Shown one piece after another: positions 21,394-33,639 of a stretch of DNA of 64,000 nt. Position 1 is the first letter of the stretch; every line of letters starts with the position of its first letter. The stretch covers positions 37,105,811-37,169,810 of the forward strand of contig CM040085.1 of assembly GCA_022496805.1 (NCBI GenBank). The letters run 5' to 3'. This DNA is from Pohlia nutans (lineage: Eukaryota > Streptophyta > Bryopsida > Bryales > Mniaceae). Under the pieces are notes generated by a model. That model searched no databases. It was not told the DNA's origin and was given only the letters and a program-made list of their open reading frames with translations. The position numbers and the translations under genes are program-made.

Positions 21394-23435
21394 ATGAAGT
21401 TCTCTCCTCGTAAGTTTACGTCCCATCGCCTTCCTTTCCTATCTCGCACCCTCGGAAATGGTCGAGACTCGCGGATTATATCCACAGTCATTTCTGATAG
21501 CTTTTGAATTCGATCGAGCCGTGCTTCTACTCACATAGATCGTGTTCCTCGGTCGTCGGTGGCTAGTGGAACAACTTCGTTATGAAATAGCAATTGTCAG
21601 GTTCCCCCGGTAGGGTTTGACGGGGGTTTTGTCAGCTGAGACGTTCTGCATTGTCGAGTTTTCACGTGTCGTCTAGACTCCTGTCTTCGAAGTTTCGACT
21701 GTCTTTACATTTTACTCTCTCCGCTTCGAAATAAGTTAACTAGTTTTTGGCAAAAGTAATTTCTTGCAAATATTTTGGCAAACGTTTTTGTTGCCAGACA
21801 ATGTCGTCTCAGTACTCAAAATATGGTCTTTCTGTAATAGTAATATGTAGGTTTTGTGTCACTCTCATTTTCCACCCCGTTGGAAGTGGATAGGGCTCAC
21901 GTTTGAAGTATAAAACATCGAACGACAACAAGGGAAAGAAAATTGCTAAAAATCAGGACACTTATTTATAAACGGAGGTATTGTATGAAATTGTGTCACC
22001 ATGAGAAAACCGTAGCTATTCAACTTAGTATAGCTAAGCGATGTCCTGTAGCTTTGCACTGGCATATTGTGTGAGTTCCAGGTCTGTGAAAGTATTGACA
22101 GGTCCGTGTGGACGCAGGTGTGAGCAGCTCGAGGCGCAAGTCGCGGAAGGCGCATTTCAGCGCCCCGTCCAGCGAGAGGCGCATTCTCATGAGTGCTGCC
22201 CTCTCCTCAGATCTGAAGAACAAGTACAATGTAAGTTTCCTACTCGGTGGTCATGTACCCGTATGTGAGGGTCAGATTCGACACCCTGTTGTCAAACTTA
22301 AATTTCCACGACAGATTTTGAGAGCGTCACGTCACCATAAACTAACCTCGAACAGAGGACATGTGGCACTTTCGAACCAAAAATAATTTATCTCTGTCGA
22401 ACCTGACCGTGATGTAGGGTAGTGACCAAATTAGGGCAGGGTTGGCTAGTTGTGAGACAACTATGCTTTCAATGGAATTGACGGGGGTTTTTGCGTTGCA
22501 GGTTCGGTCTGTACCGGTGAGAAAGGATGACGAGGTGATGGTGGTACGCGGTACTTACAAGGGGCGCGAAGGAAAGGTCACGCAGGTGTATCGCCGCAAG
22601 TGGGTGATCCATGTGGAGCGCATCACTCGGGAGAAAGTAAACGGTGAGCTCTCTTCATTGGTCGGCTGCAGGACATTCATTATCATGCAAATGTATATTA
22701 TATCATATATCATATGAATGAATTTCGTGTATATTAATATATCATATAATGTATATTATATGAGCAGAATCTCTTTGCATTTCATCAAGCATACTGATGA
22801 GGATGGAACGATACGAGTGATACACCCAATCGTGCACTCCAATCGTTCTATCCTCTGCGGTTTACATTATCTCCTAAAGGACTAAGAAGCCTACATTGGG
22901 TCTGATGTTTTTAATAGCAGTTGTGAGTAGGTCCTATCTGGAGTTCTTTGTAGTTCAAAATTGTTTGATTTTTTATCAACACATGTAATGATCTCCACTG
23001 ATTTTGGTGGTACAAAATTTGGTCTCATCTAAATTATGTTGTTTACAATATAATATAGTGTTTGTCATTTTAAAACCCTGATTCCGTGGTCCTTTACGGG
23101 TTAGCCTTTGAGGTTCTTGTCACAGTGAGCTTCTGCAGGCGTGTTACTGGCTTGGCAGTGAATGGCGCTCTGATTTGCCGTAGCTTGGGTTGAATGTACT
23201 GGGGTTGAGAAGTTGTGCTTGGCTAGGTGAGGAACTAAAAGGTGGTTTGTGTGGGGTTGCAGGAGCTACCGTGAACGTGGGCATCGACACGTCGAAGGTG
23301 GTGATCACGAAGTTGAAGTTAGACAAGGACCGCAAGGCACTTCTAGAGCGGAAGGGCAAGGGGCGGTCTGCAGAGAAAGGAAAGGGGAAGTTTACGAACG
23401 AGGATGTGGCTCCACCCCTGCAGGAGGTGGACTGA
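21394..23435 (+). CDS. RPL26: 60S ribosomal protein L26 (uL24), complete
   Basis: Four exons, 21394-21409, 22118-22230, 22502-22643 and 23263-23435, join in frame with GT-AG introns to 147 codons, the normal length for plant L26. The start is MKFSPR, as in the family. The protein reads [16 protein letters not shown], then the KOW-type segment ([19 protein letters not shown], residues about 50-68), [20 protein letters not shown] and [20 protein letters not shown], ending in a lysine-rich tail. It is a structural protein of the cytosolic large ribosomal subunit near the peptide-exit tunnel. No defects are seen. Intron 1 holds a Stowaway-like MITE and intron 3 a family B MITE. A telo-box lies upstream. 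Confidence 0.96.
21715..21978. mobile_element. Stowaway-like (Tc1/mariner) MITE in RPL26 intron 1
   Basis: Flanked by TA on each side (21713-21714, 21979-21980). The left end CTCTCTCCGCTTCGAAATAAG pairs imperfectly with the right end cttatttataaacggag. Its right part (tatgtaggttttgtgtcactctcattt, gggctcacgtttgaagtataaaac) recurs at 62187-62322. Confidence 0.65.
22868..23104 (+). mobile_element. TTAA MITE, family B, in RPL26 intron 3
   Basis: ctcctaaaggactaagaagcc at the left and tccgtggtcctttacgggtta at the right. The interior (gagtaggtcctatctgga, caacacatgtaatg, ttggtctcatctaaatta) follows the family B consensus. Both TTAA ends are worn. Confidence 0.65.
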
Positions 23436-24600
23436 GGATTGTGTAAATTTATTAATGGAAACAGTTGATGCTTTTGGCCGCCACAATAGTTTTGAGCCTG
23501 GCAGTGAATGGGTTACTCTATGTGTCAGTGCTTTATGCGCATGGCTGCCTCCCGATGAACGCGAGTGTGTCATGGAATGGGCCCGTCTTGTTTGCGTTGA
23601 CTGGTATGTAGATGTTTGAGTTTTGGTTTTGCTGAGAGTGTAGATGGTATGCGGTGTGGGTGGGGCTGAAATGTAGGTCGTTGTTTGCACAGCCAAGTGA
23701 TGTGACCTACGAGGTCGACCATGATGCGGACAGATTGGCTCTGCCATATCTGACAACTGGTTTCTGATGGCAGTCGAGTTGTGTAGGGTTGGTGACTTAC
23801 AGTAGTCGTGTGTCGTGCTGCATTGCATTCAGTTGAATTGTGGGTTTTAGGGCCAGAGATATTGGGAATAAGTGCACTTAACAAACTGATTACAGGCTGG
23901 ACGTCAATGCCAGTTTAGTATGAGATGGTGCTACAGGGAGTCATCCTACATTGGTACAAATTGCACTTCATGGTTGTGCTGTTTTCAAATTGGAGGGTAC
24001 AGCGATGTTGTCAGAAGAAGTTTTGTGTTTTGGGGTGGATTGGTTCTGCACTGAACAAAATGATTACCGGCCGGACCTGAGTGCCAGTCGAGAATGAGAT
24101 GGACGTGTGCCCCATTGGTACTAAAAGCTCGGGACTCCGTTATTTTTAAGTACTGTTGAAAGATTGTGAATGTGGTCATGTTGCAACGGAGGTGAGATAG
24201 GTGTGGATAGGAGTAAAAGTGAGTTGTGGCCAGATGATGGGACCTTCGAGGTCGACCATGATGCGGACAGACTGGGCTTAGCCGTGTCTGATAATTCGGT
24301 GACTGATGGCAGTGGACTTACTAGGATATGAGTGAGCTTTTTGCATTAGCCAAGTGATTAGGTCTTAAAGGTAGAAGTCTTATATGAGTATTGGGAAGTA
24401 CAACTAAAGTGAAGCGCGTTAGAATTTGTTCTGATTTCGTACGAGGGGCCTTTGGAGTTGCTAACGAGCGACGCATAATATTCTTGCAGTAACGGACCCT
24501 TGTTTTATAAAATATCTTTCGATCTGGCTTGATACTATTTCATAACTTTCATATTTTATCTCCTAAGGTAATTGAAGTGGAGACAAATGCATGATATTCA
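23436..24600 (-). repeat. RPL26 3' flank with two inverted copies of the R1 box
   Basis: About 23690-23775 and 24230-24310 carry, inverted, the box reading ggcagagcc...gtccgcatcatggtcgacc...aggtcacatcacttggctgtg on the plus strand at 27600-27665. The first copy continues through 23880 with more of R1. No additional gene is seen. Confidence 0.6.
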
Positions 24601-25329
24601 GTGGCTGTTTGGTCTTTGTTTATTTTTCGAACGCAAGTGTTCAATAATGTTTCTTCCAGCATATGCATGCACGTATTTAAATTAGAACCGCTTTATAGGA
24701 TTATTAGTCAATGGAATGCATGTGGCTTTAATCTGAAGCGTTTAGAGCATGCCCAGCAGCAGAGAAAAGCACCAGTCAAACGCCAATATAATAGAGGTTT
24801 GGGGTAAACATGACCCCAGCAGCAGTAGAAAAGCATCCGCCAAACACTAAGATAGCTTGGTGGTGGCTTTTATTTGAGTTCAGGACGCCATATACTCCTC
24901 TCTTGGCGGCTTTGATTTTCTGACGCTAAGCATGGGAACCAACGAAGCAAGGGGACAATCACAGCATGGGGAGGGACTAGCACGGAATGAGGATGTGACA
25001 CATGGTGTTGCAATAATTAGCTAACTACAGTAACTTGTTATTATACTCCCTCATGCACTGGATCTTACACATGCGCTCTTTTTTTAAGGTTTTCCAATAT
25101 ATGCCAATATCTTTGGTTTGAGAAAATAAGCTTGCTGCTGGGGTAGCATGCAGGCCGCCCCCTCCAACTCTCATTGAATCCCAAATCAGATGACGTTGGG
25201 GTGAGGGTTTTCCCTCTCACTGCTGGGCATGCTCTTACTGCACAGTTGTTTGCTCTTGCTGAAGATGCTTTCTTTCTCTATGCACTGAAACCGCGCGAAT
25301 AGCGGGAACTATACAAAAGCCGATCAATT
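24601..25329. other. No gene recognised
   Basis: Contains a duplicated phrase: agcagcagagaaaagcaccagtcaaacgcc near 24757 and agcagcagtagaaaagcatccgccaaacac near 24817. Nothing else that I can support. Confidence 0.4.
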
Positions 25330-25530
25330 CTCAAGATCAGGGTGTGGTCATACATGGTCGACCTTCAAGGTCTAATCACTTGGCAACTGTCACATTACGC
25401 GTAATCAAATCCTTCCAAATACAAGTCAAAAAGCTTCACTCCAGCCATCGCTCACCGAATTATCAGACGTGGCTTAGCCTTGTCGGTGCGCATCACGGTT
25501 GTCCTCAAAGGTCTCATCATTTGTCCACTA
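25330..25530 (+). repeat. Two degenerate direct R1 boxes
   Basis: 25345-25395 (catggtcgaccttcaaggtctaatcacttgg) and 25455-25525 (gaattatcagacgtggcttagcc... gtctcatcatttgtcc) are diverged versions of the R1 box. Confidence 0.5.
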
Positions 25531-26333
25531 AGGTAGGATGTCCTAAAACCACCAACTTAAGAAATATGGCCTCGTTTTAACAAGGTTATTTATGAGAAAT
25601 AAATTTTTGTCATTTGGAAGAAGATTTCTCACGGAATGCACAAATTTTCGCAATTTAATTCCCAATATTCAAATTGATACAAATTTTCGAAGTGAAAAGA
25701 ACTTCTTCATCCAAATCAGACCTCTAGGTTTTCCCATGTCCACACCATGTGGTACTAATTTTCACTCATAATGATACCCGTAACCACCAACTATTTTTTG
25801 TAATGTTTGTATAGTGAAATTGGCGGATTTGAGTCTCAACTGTGGTCGTCCCAAGAAAGGTCTAAGGTAGACGACTTGTTTCCGATCAGGCCTCCAATCA
25901 CGCAGTATAGGGCGACCTATTTCCGTGAATCAGCCTGCATTATTTTCGAATTCATTCGTAAACGGTGACGGAAACATGTTTCTTCTTAATATGGAATGGT
26001 TGGCGCTAAGAATGGAAATTTGTTACCGAGTTAGTATGATATCATGTGTTCTCGAAATCTAGTTTTACAGTTCTTGGAAATAGGTCAGCCTATATTGCGA
26101 GAACGGGTTGGAAAGAATCTTCACTTTGAAAATTCGTAGTAAATTCAATATTGCCCCAAAATTTGTTCAAAAATATGTGACCTTCTTCAAATCTATTTTC
26201 CTACACTGCAAAATTATTTGCCTATTTGTTACTCCACCGGAAGTATGTTAAATTGCTTAAGGTGATCGGAAACATGTCGTCTACCTTACATGTCATAAGT
26301 GAGGGAGGTGGTGGTTTTAGGACATCCTACCTT
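25530..26333. mobile_element. Terminal-inverted-repeat element, about 0.8 kb
   Basis: A perfect 24-bp inverted pair: AAGGTAGGATGTCCTAAAAC plus CACC at 25530-25553, mirrored at 26310-26333. More interior sequence also pairs imperfectly: gcgacctatttccgtgaat near 25912 with ggaaataggtcagcctatat near 26079, and aattttcgaagtgaaaag with tcactttgaaaattcg. No target duplication is clear and there is no ORF. Confidence 0.6.
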
Positions 26334-26374
26334 ACCACGAACTGTAAAAGCCGTAATGAGTTATTGGATCTACC

Positions 26375-26664
26375 ACTACATCACAAACTTGGCAAGTCAT
26401 GTTTTTGCAATGTTTTACGTATGTTGTTGAGATGAACAGGAGTGATTACGTTCAACATATGTTTTACGTATGTTTATCGTATAAAAAACGTACAAACGAC
26501 ATATTACAAACATGAAAAACACATCATGATAAAATTTACTCATTTGTACGTTTTTTATATGATAAACATACATAAAACATATGTTGAACGTAATCACCCC
26601 TGTTCATCTCAACAACATACGTAAAACATTGCAAGAACATGACTTCCTAAGTTTGTGATGTAGT
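26375..26664. repeat. Near-perfect hairpin, 122-bp arms and 46-bp loop
   Basis: Left arm 26375-26496 and right arm 26543-26664 are equal in length with about six or seven mismatches and no indel, by my reading. Outer ends are actacatcacaaactt / aagtttgtgatgtagt. Open frames across it on both strands are mirror images and not coding. Confidence 0.85.
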
Positions 26665-26927
26665 CCTTTAACTGCCATCGAATCGAATCAAGGGTGAGTC
26701 GAACAAGACAATTTGTTCTCGCTAGTCAGAGTTCATCCAATGGAGGACATATCCATGTCCACAATCAATAATCCCAATCCACCCATAATCATAAAACTTT
26801 TGCTTGGTGTTCGCTCCAATTTGAAAATGGCACGACCATGGGGTGCAATTTGTACCGATGGAGAATGAATTCCTATATTTCGAAATTGGCAGTGAATAAT
26901 CCAGCTTGTAATCAGTTTGTTAAGTGC

Positions 26928-27102
26928 CACTACAATCAAAGGCGTCGTTTCTCACTCGCAAGAATCTAGAATAGTGTGAGAGTTCAGCGTATACACTTGA
27001 CAAATTGCATTCACCAAGTCTTGAGCGCCTGGGACAGTGAGTGCAAAGTTGTGCCGTTTGACTCACCGAACAAGTGAAAAGCAACGCCTTCTCCTTGTAG
27101 TG
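26928..27102. mobile_element. CACTA-type MITE, 175 bp
   Basis: Starts CACTACAATCAAAGGCGTCG and ends CGCCTTCTCCTTGTAGTG. A TGC direct duplication flanks it (26925-26927 and 27103-27105). The uninterrupted site, gttaagTGCaccaac, exists at 81-95. A second copy is at 56213-56392. Confidence 0.8.
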
Positions 27103-27289
27103 TGCACCAACGACCATTCGCTGTCAAAAAGAATACACAATGCCAATCCCCTTGTGAGAATCTTTTATATTAAGTACACAACGTCATGATACCATGTCAC
27201 TACCTTCCTTGGTATCCATCACGATACCGTGTCACAAAATCATTTACATTTCACATCCATGCCTTTCATTCAATTTTTCATCATGTTCT

Positions 27290-27470
27290 CTACAGTTCCC
27301 ATGATGTCCCCCAAAGCTTGGCATCACATTCTCTAACGTCCCCTTCATGTTCCCTAGCTTTCCCTAATGATCCCATCATGTTTCCTAATGTTCTCAAGTT
27401 CTCTTTATATTCCCGGAGTTCCCATGTTCCTTTTGTGTTCCCAATTGATTCCCATGTTCCCAATGCAATG
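27290..27470. repeat. Degenerate tandem 'gttcccatgttccc' stretch
   Basis: Successive variants of atgttccc/agttccc/attccc run for about 180 bp. A similar stretch is at 45035-45130. A 115-codon frame here is a by-product of the low complexity. Confidence 0.6.
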
Positions 27471-29484
27471 TTGGTGCATTGCAACAGGGTGTTTGTTAGT
27501 ATCAATATACATATTCAGTGGAATGAAATGTAATAAAAAACACTACTATATGTCACGCAAGAAACACAATATACAACTCGTCTTCCGTCAAAAACCAGTT
27601 GTCAGATATGGCAGAGCCAATCAGTCCGCATCATGGTCGACCCATAGGTCACATCACTTGGCTGTGCAAACAATCTTGACCACATATCTCACCAAAATTC
27701 TAATTCCAACGCTGCAGTAAGTGAACTATAAGGGAAGACATCCATTACACATGACAGTCATGCTCATCAGGAGTTTAGACGCAGAGGACGATCCAATACA
27801 GGGACTCATAAAACAACTGCATACTTATTGCCAGGCTCGTAAACATTGCAACAGCTGATCGTATTTTATACTACCTCAATAAAAGCAACAGGATCAATTG
27901 CAAATGTTTTTGATCGTCATCATTCCATTCCCTCGAGATATGAAATGCATCGACTATTGTAACTTTTGAGGGATGCGTGTAGACAACGATCAAATACTTA
28001 TCTATTGTACTGAACAACTCAGCTCTTAAAAAACCCTAACCTTAAACCCTAAAAACCCCGAGTCTCGTTGTGCTGCTGATAGATCTCGCCCGTTGTCTTT
28101 TAGGGTTTCCGATATGTCCTAACAGATGGACAAAGCTCATTGCCACACGGATGGACAGAGTTCACTTCCTCACGGAAGATAGTGTCGTCCATCACTGTGG
28201 GAGAATTAACCTTTTGCGGTTGAGTTGACATGACGTGTCATAATATTCTTGACCCTACAAAATCCCATCCTTTTAGAAAATTACCCAATGTGCCGTAAAT
28301 AAATATTTTTTGCGCAACTTGGTATTGGAGTGTACCAATGTGACAATATATTTTTGTACAACTTGGTATCAATTTGAAGATATCTTTTTGCGCAATTTCA
28401 TACCAATTTGCGAGTTATAGTGTATACTATAATGTGAAAAAAGAAAATTCTCAAAAAAATGAAAGGAAATTTGTGAAAATGATCCTCAAAAATGAGAAAT
28501 ATTGCTTTTCCTTGAAGGATTAATGTTCAGAGTTTGCGACTTTTGTCCTGCAAGAGATGGTGATTTGGAAACAAGATTCAAATCTCACGCATGATGCTAC
28601 TACTTTTGAACATGATTGTTGTTTTTAGAATCGCGTTGGGCCTCATTTAGAAAGCCAATTGAAATCTTGCATCACAATCTCGTACTTTGACATCCCCTAT
28701 TCCAAAATTTGATCTCACCTTGTATAATTTATCCAAAATAGTAATCTTATCAGAGAAAAATGTGGAAGAAATGTTTGTGTAGGAGACAAAGTAGGAGTTA
28801 ATTATGGAATCTTACATCAATTAATTTGTTTCATTTGTCTCTTTTTAATTAATTTGTTTTTAAACTTCCACATTTCTCTTTTAAAAAAATAATCCTACTA
28901 AACAATAATCTCCTAATGATATTTAGTTTCTAGAAAGACGGTTCTCACACTAGGCAAGAGTGTTGGGATACTACAATGTTTGCATCCTATTATTGGTTTT
29001 TGATTTAATTATTTTGAATTTTTTATATTTTTAATATTTGTATTGGAAATATGGAAGAATTTTTTGGAAAAAGCTAATGTGGACTATATAACCAATGAAG
29101 TGCAATAGCAACGAGGAGGTTATAGGATGTAATTTCATGTTTACGTTCCAAGCTAAAACATTCAAATTTGCACTTTTTTGTTGATTAAAGGGCTCAAAAA
29201 GAAAAAAAACAAAGATGACAAGAGTTTTGGAGGTTTAGCCATCTTCTTACTAACACAACTGCCTTGAAACTTGAATTTAACATTAGAAATTGAATGAAAA
29301 AATGAAGAAGAACTTCAATCCTTAGCCATCGTGAATAAGGTACCTACACATGATTGTAGTACTTCAAGCTTAAGTATAATTTTTATTAGTAAGTTATAAA
29401 AACTAAAAAAAAACTAGTATCAAATTAAATGACATAGGATTTTACACGAGGTGCTGGATTGGATTGGAATTGAGTTTAGTTGAA

Positions 29485-29512
29485 GGGGGGGGAGGGGGGA
29501 GGGGGGGAAGGG
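29485..29512 (+). other. Poly-G tract, G-quadruplex-capable
   Basis: Four runs of at least three G separated by single or double A (about 8, 6, 7 and 3 G). It sits alone in AT-rich sequence. Confidence 0.7.
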
Positions 29513-30595
29513 ACCACAGTTGAGAAATTTTCTCAAGAGGGGGATCACAATTGAGAGTCTTTTTTCACATGTTGAAAGTATTTTTCCCATGTGGTCCATG
29601 GTTGAAATTGTTTTCAATCCAAAAGCACCTAAAACTCTCAATTCAACCCCGCGTGTCTCTTCTCCCACAAACACATATGAAATAAGGTACATACCGTCCA
29701 AAAAAGAAGAAGTTGTTAATAATTCTAACATGAAATTGAAAAATATCAATCTCAATGGTGAGAATGCTCTAATTTATAAGATAAATCTTATGTTTTTGTT
29801 TTAATTTGAAAGTTGACTTTACATTAGTTTGAAAGCATTGTGCCTACCAAGAAAAATGAAAATTTTCATGACTTTTGTTTCATTGATTAAAATAGAGAAG
29901 TTAAAAGCTTTTCATGTAGATATGGGATTTTCCAACTATTTCTTTTTAATTATAAAAATGTTGCTCACATTAACTCTAAAATCCTAAAAATATATATAAC
30001 TTTTGCAATATACATTGGTACCAGAAGGAAAATTTTAGTATGAAAATGAACAGTTATCCAAAATATTTCACTACATTATTGAAAATTTTAAAGTTTCATT
30101 TGGCACCAAATTTCAAATAAAAATATATGCTTTTATATTTTTACTGTATATTTTTTCATAAACATATAAAAGGTTAATCAATGTGTTTTTCTAAAATTCC
30201 ACTATATAAATAGCAAACATGGATCTTATATTGCAATCCTTCTTCACAATAAAAGTTTCCACATTCTTTGAATATCGATCAATAAAAAGTTAGTATCATG
30301 AAGTAACTAGCCTTAAAATCTACTTTAAAAATTAAACTTCACAAAACATCACCACATATGAGAAAATGATGAGAGATTTTGTACATCGTCCAAAAAACGA
30401 TCGCTTGTGCAGTCAGGGGACGGTTAATGTACCGAAGAATTAGTATTTTTGGATTTTTCATTTCAACATTACAAACATTCCTCAAGAATCCCTCTTTCAC
30501 CATACTAAAACAACATTTTTGAAAACATAATTTCCAAAACTTTTCAACCTTCACCTTCTGAATTAATTTGTGTAGTACCAGCTACTAACCTAATG

Positions 30596-30597
30596 TA

Positions 30598-30632
<35 letters not shown>
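30596..30632. repeat. (AAT)n microsatellite
   Basis: Uninterrupted AAT/TAA units, about 12 copies. Confidence 0.9.
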
Positions 30633-30636
<4 letters not shown>

Positions 30637-33600
30637 CAAGAATATAAAGAATTAAAGGTTTCTTTTGACTCTCAACTTTCTTTTCTGGGACACATTTCCG
30701 GACAAATATTCCATTGCAAGATATCTTCCGCAGGAATCCGGCAGGCACTTAATTCCAAGGGATGAGGTAAGAAGGTCGGTATGAGGTAACCTTACTTTTA
30801 CTTGAGTTACCACAAGTAATACTAAATAGAAACTCACACTATTTTCTGGTGCATCTGCATCTGTTGCTTAACTTACCAGTGTAGAAGGCTGGGTGCATCT
30901 GTATCGGCACCTAACTTACACTTCATTGGCATAAGAGGAATTATAGCTTATTGGAACTCTGTTCACATGGCGGTTGGTCGGTCCTTTGCAATAAAGTCTT
31001 CATTCCAAAATAAATAAATTAGTAGAAAAAAATCCCATCGTTCTAGGAAATCACCCAACATAACATTCAGTAGCCTTCATGCCCACTGACTGCCTTTCCT
31101 TCATGCACTTTGCTCATCACCTTGAGCCTCCACCTGTCCACTTAGCTACTGATGAAGTACTATTGGGTGTGGAATATTCTACACTATCTACTGTAGAGCC
31201 AAGGCAGAGACAATGTATGTTACTGAACGTTATGATCGCCACAAAGATACATAACATTCATCTTTGTCTTGCCCCAAAGGAGAATGACAGCCATATTCCT
31301 CATCATCATCCATGGTCCATGAGTAGCTATCCTTCTTTCCAGACAAGTGGAAACTTGTGTGGCCGACATGTGTGTATGGTAGCAACATGGAGGGAGGTGG
31401 ATATTCCATGTGTTGTACATTTATCCCTTTCATGTATGAAAACCCCAACTCGTGGATGGATGGAAATGTAGGCTACACACTGGGTACTAAATGTTATGAC
31501 CGTTTTGTGCAACAATTTGATTCAATTTAATTTTTTTTATCTCACCTTCTAATAATAATAATGAATGGTGATAATAATTATGTATTGTAAACAGAGAATA
31601 ATAACTATCCCAAAGTGAGAGTTTGCTTGGGATAGTTTGTCTATCTATGTCTCAAGGGCATGGACGGATAAAAAAATAAAAAAATAAAAAAATATCTCTT
31701 TTAACAATGAGTGAGATTCCAGTCATGTTCAAGGCTAACTTACCCGGATAGCTTTGTGCTTATTTGTTACTTCTGGGGCTATTTCCAATTTTTCTTTTTC
31801 CTTTTTCACCTTTTCTTGACACAAATGAATGGAGGAAAGGTGTTTCCTGTCTTCTTTCTCTTGCCATGGAAATAAATTATTTCAACATTCCCCAGAAAAA
31901 TGAATAAAAGAATAAATCTGTTGAAACAACTTCCACGTGTAAAGTTCTAAAAGCATGGCATAATCTATTATATTAAATGCATAGTGTCATGGTCGATGTC
32001 ATGACCCCTGTGTCATGAAATTGGTCACGTTTTCATTCACCATTTCATCTTCAATGTTTCATCCTCTACACTTTATCCAGTGCACTTTGTCCACTAGAAT
32101 CTGTTGTTTTGCAATAGGCTATTTGTTAGTAATAATAAACAAATAAATAAATAAATGAAATTTAAAAAATAAAATAAAATAAAATAAAAATAAAATAAAA
32201 CCCGTTGAAATAACTTCCACATGTCAAGTTGTCAAATCACGTCAGAGACCCATTTCTACACTGAGAGTAATAAGTGTACTTTTTCTGTGCAACTAAGAAT
32301 AGGGTCAGCCTCCACAAGATGCTAAGAATTTGGTCAAGACCACAAAGTACGGACCCCAACGAACGGAACGAATGAGTTGTCACATCCGTCCATGTATTCA
32401 TTCGTTCATCCATCCCTCCATTCTCCTCCAGCAGAACGCAAGTGGCAGGATTTTCGCTAGAAGGGATTTGCGAGTGTTCGGTGATCGATTGCGAGCAAGA
32501 GTTTTAGGTTTGTATATTTGGAGCTCATCTTTATCGGCGAGGAAAAGCTGACGCTGAAGCGGTCATTCGGTTAAGGTTTTGGAAGAGAATTTTGGGCGCT
32601 GCTATAGCAAGTAAGTTCGTTTCTTTTTTATCTGTTTCATTTAAGATGGAGCTTCGGTTGTCACAATTGAAGCCTCTATTCTATCTTTTTTATTTTTTAT
32701 TTTTTATTTTTGGTAACAAGTGTCAAAAATTTAGTTCACAGGGGTTAGGGTAGAGAGTGATCCTGAGCTGAGTTTTTGGAGTACATTTTTAAGCCAGTTT
32801 TCTATGAAAGAGCAATGGAAACTGCATCTAAGCCACTTTGATTCATATTTCTTGAGCTCTTATGGAATTAGTTATGAATTTTTGAAGTTGACATAGTGTT
32901 CTCTCCGTACATTGAAAACTCCTGTTAGCCAGGTGCTTACAGATTGGAGGCTTTTAAATCACTTTTGTTTGAAAGAGAAATAGAAACTGCAGTTTGATTC
33001 ATACTTTTTGAACTCTTGTACAATTAGTCATGAATTTGGGAGTTGGAATGACTAAAAACATGCCATTGAAAACTCCAATATCTAATGCTTTTAGAGTGGG
33101 GGCAGTTTTAGCACCCCGACCTTATTGGTTGGTCATATTGAACATTTCGTTATGGAGGCTGACTTTTGTAGGAAGATCTATGTATGGTATCTGCTGTTGA
33201 TGAAATTGAATCGTTGAAATGAGTCTCTTGTCCATTGCTTTGTCACTTCACTCGGTTTTCTTTCTTTTAATGATGATGTTGAAAAGTCTCCGCAATAGTT
33301 GAAATTTATTGTAAACCCCATTTGAAGCAAAACATTTTCAATTGGTGCTATATTTTAGAAATAATTGATGCTGGAGTATTCCAGGATTTGGATGGTCGTG
33401 GTCCATGTTTTCCTCTGGAATAGTTGACAAGGTTTGTGTGGGTGCAGTGATTGAGATATTTTATGGCAAGTAGCACCTTTACTACCAAATGTCTCTTATA
33501 TTGATCTGAATTTGAGGATATCATAGTGTTGACATCCATACTCTCTTTGAGAACTTTGAAACTGATCTGGTTTCTGTCTGCAGCTTACGTTTTTTGAACT

Positions 33601-33639
33601 CCGAACATTGGGCACCAAGACATTTTTCAAGAGGCAGCC

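Larger units (their letters stand above)
26830..28000 (+). repeat. Dispersed repeat R1, second copy
   Basis: Collinear with 1-870. It is interrupted by a CACTA-type MITE (26928-27102) and expanded by a TTCCC-rich stretch (about 27290-27470). A more distant fragment (tttgttagtaataataaac; gtgtcatgaaattggtcac) lies near 31985-32140. Confidence 0.6.
28020..32400. other. AT-rich intergenic region, no gene recognised
   Basis: Over 4 kb with no coding signal that I trust. Open frames at 29420-29804 and 31079-31471 overlap antisense frames and match no family that I know. It contains a poly-G run, an AAT microsatellite, a TAAAA-rich tract at 32140-32200 and faint R1 similarity near 32000. Confidence 0.5.

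Noticed and set aside
23343..23884. Minus-strand frames of 161 and 104 codons after RPL26
   Set aside because: They cover the RPL26 last exon antisense and an inverted R1 repeat.
26415..26624. Mirror-image 60-codon frames on both strands
   Set aside because: They are produced by the perfect inverted repeat and are not independent genes.
28020..28065. Telomere-like repeat (ccctaa variants)
   Set aside because: Only two or three irregular copies; not an interstitial telomeric array.
31079..31515. 130-codon plus frame with three antisense frames
   Set aside because: Overlapping open frames on both strands point to composition; nothing in it matches a known protein.
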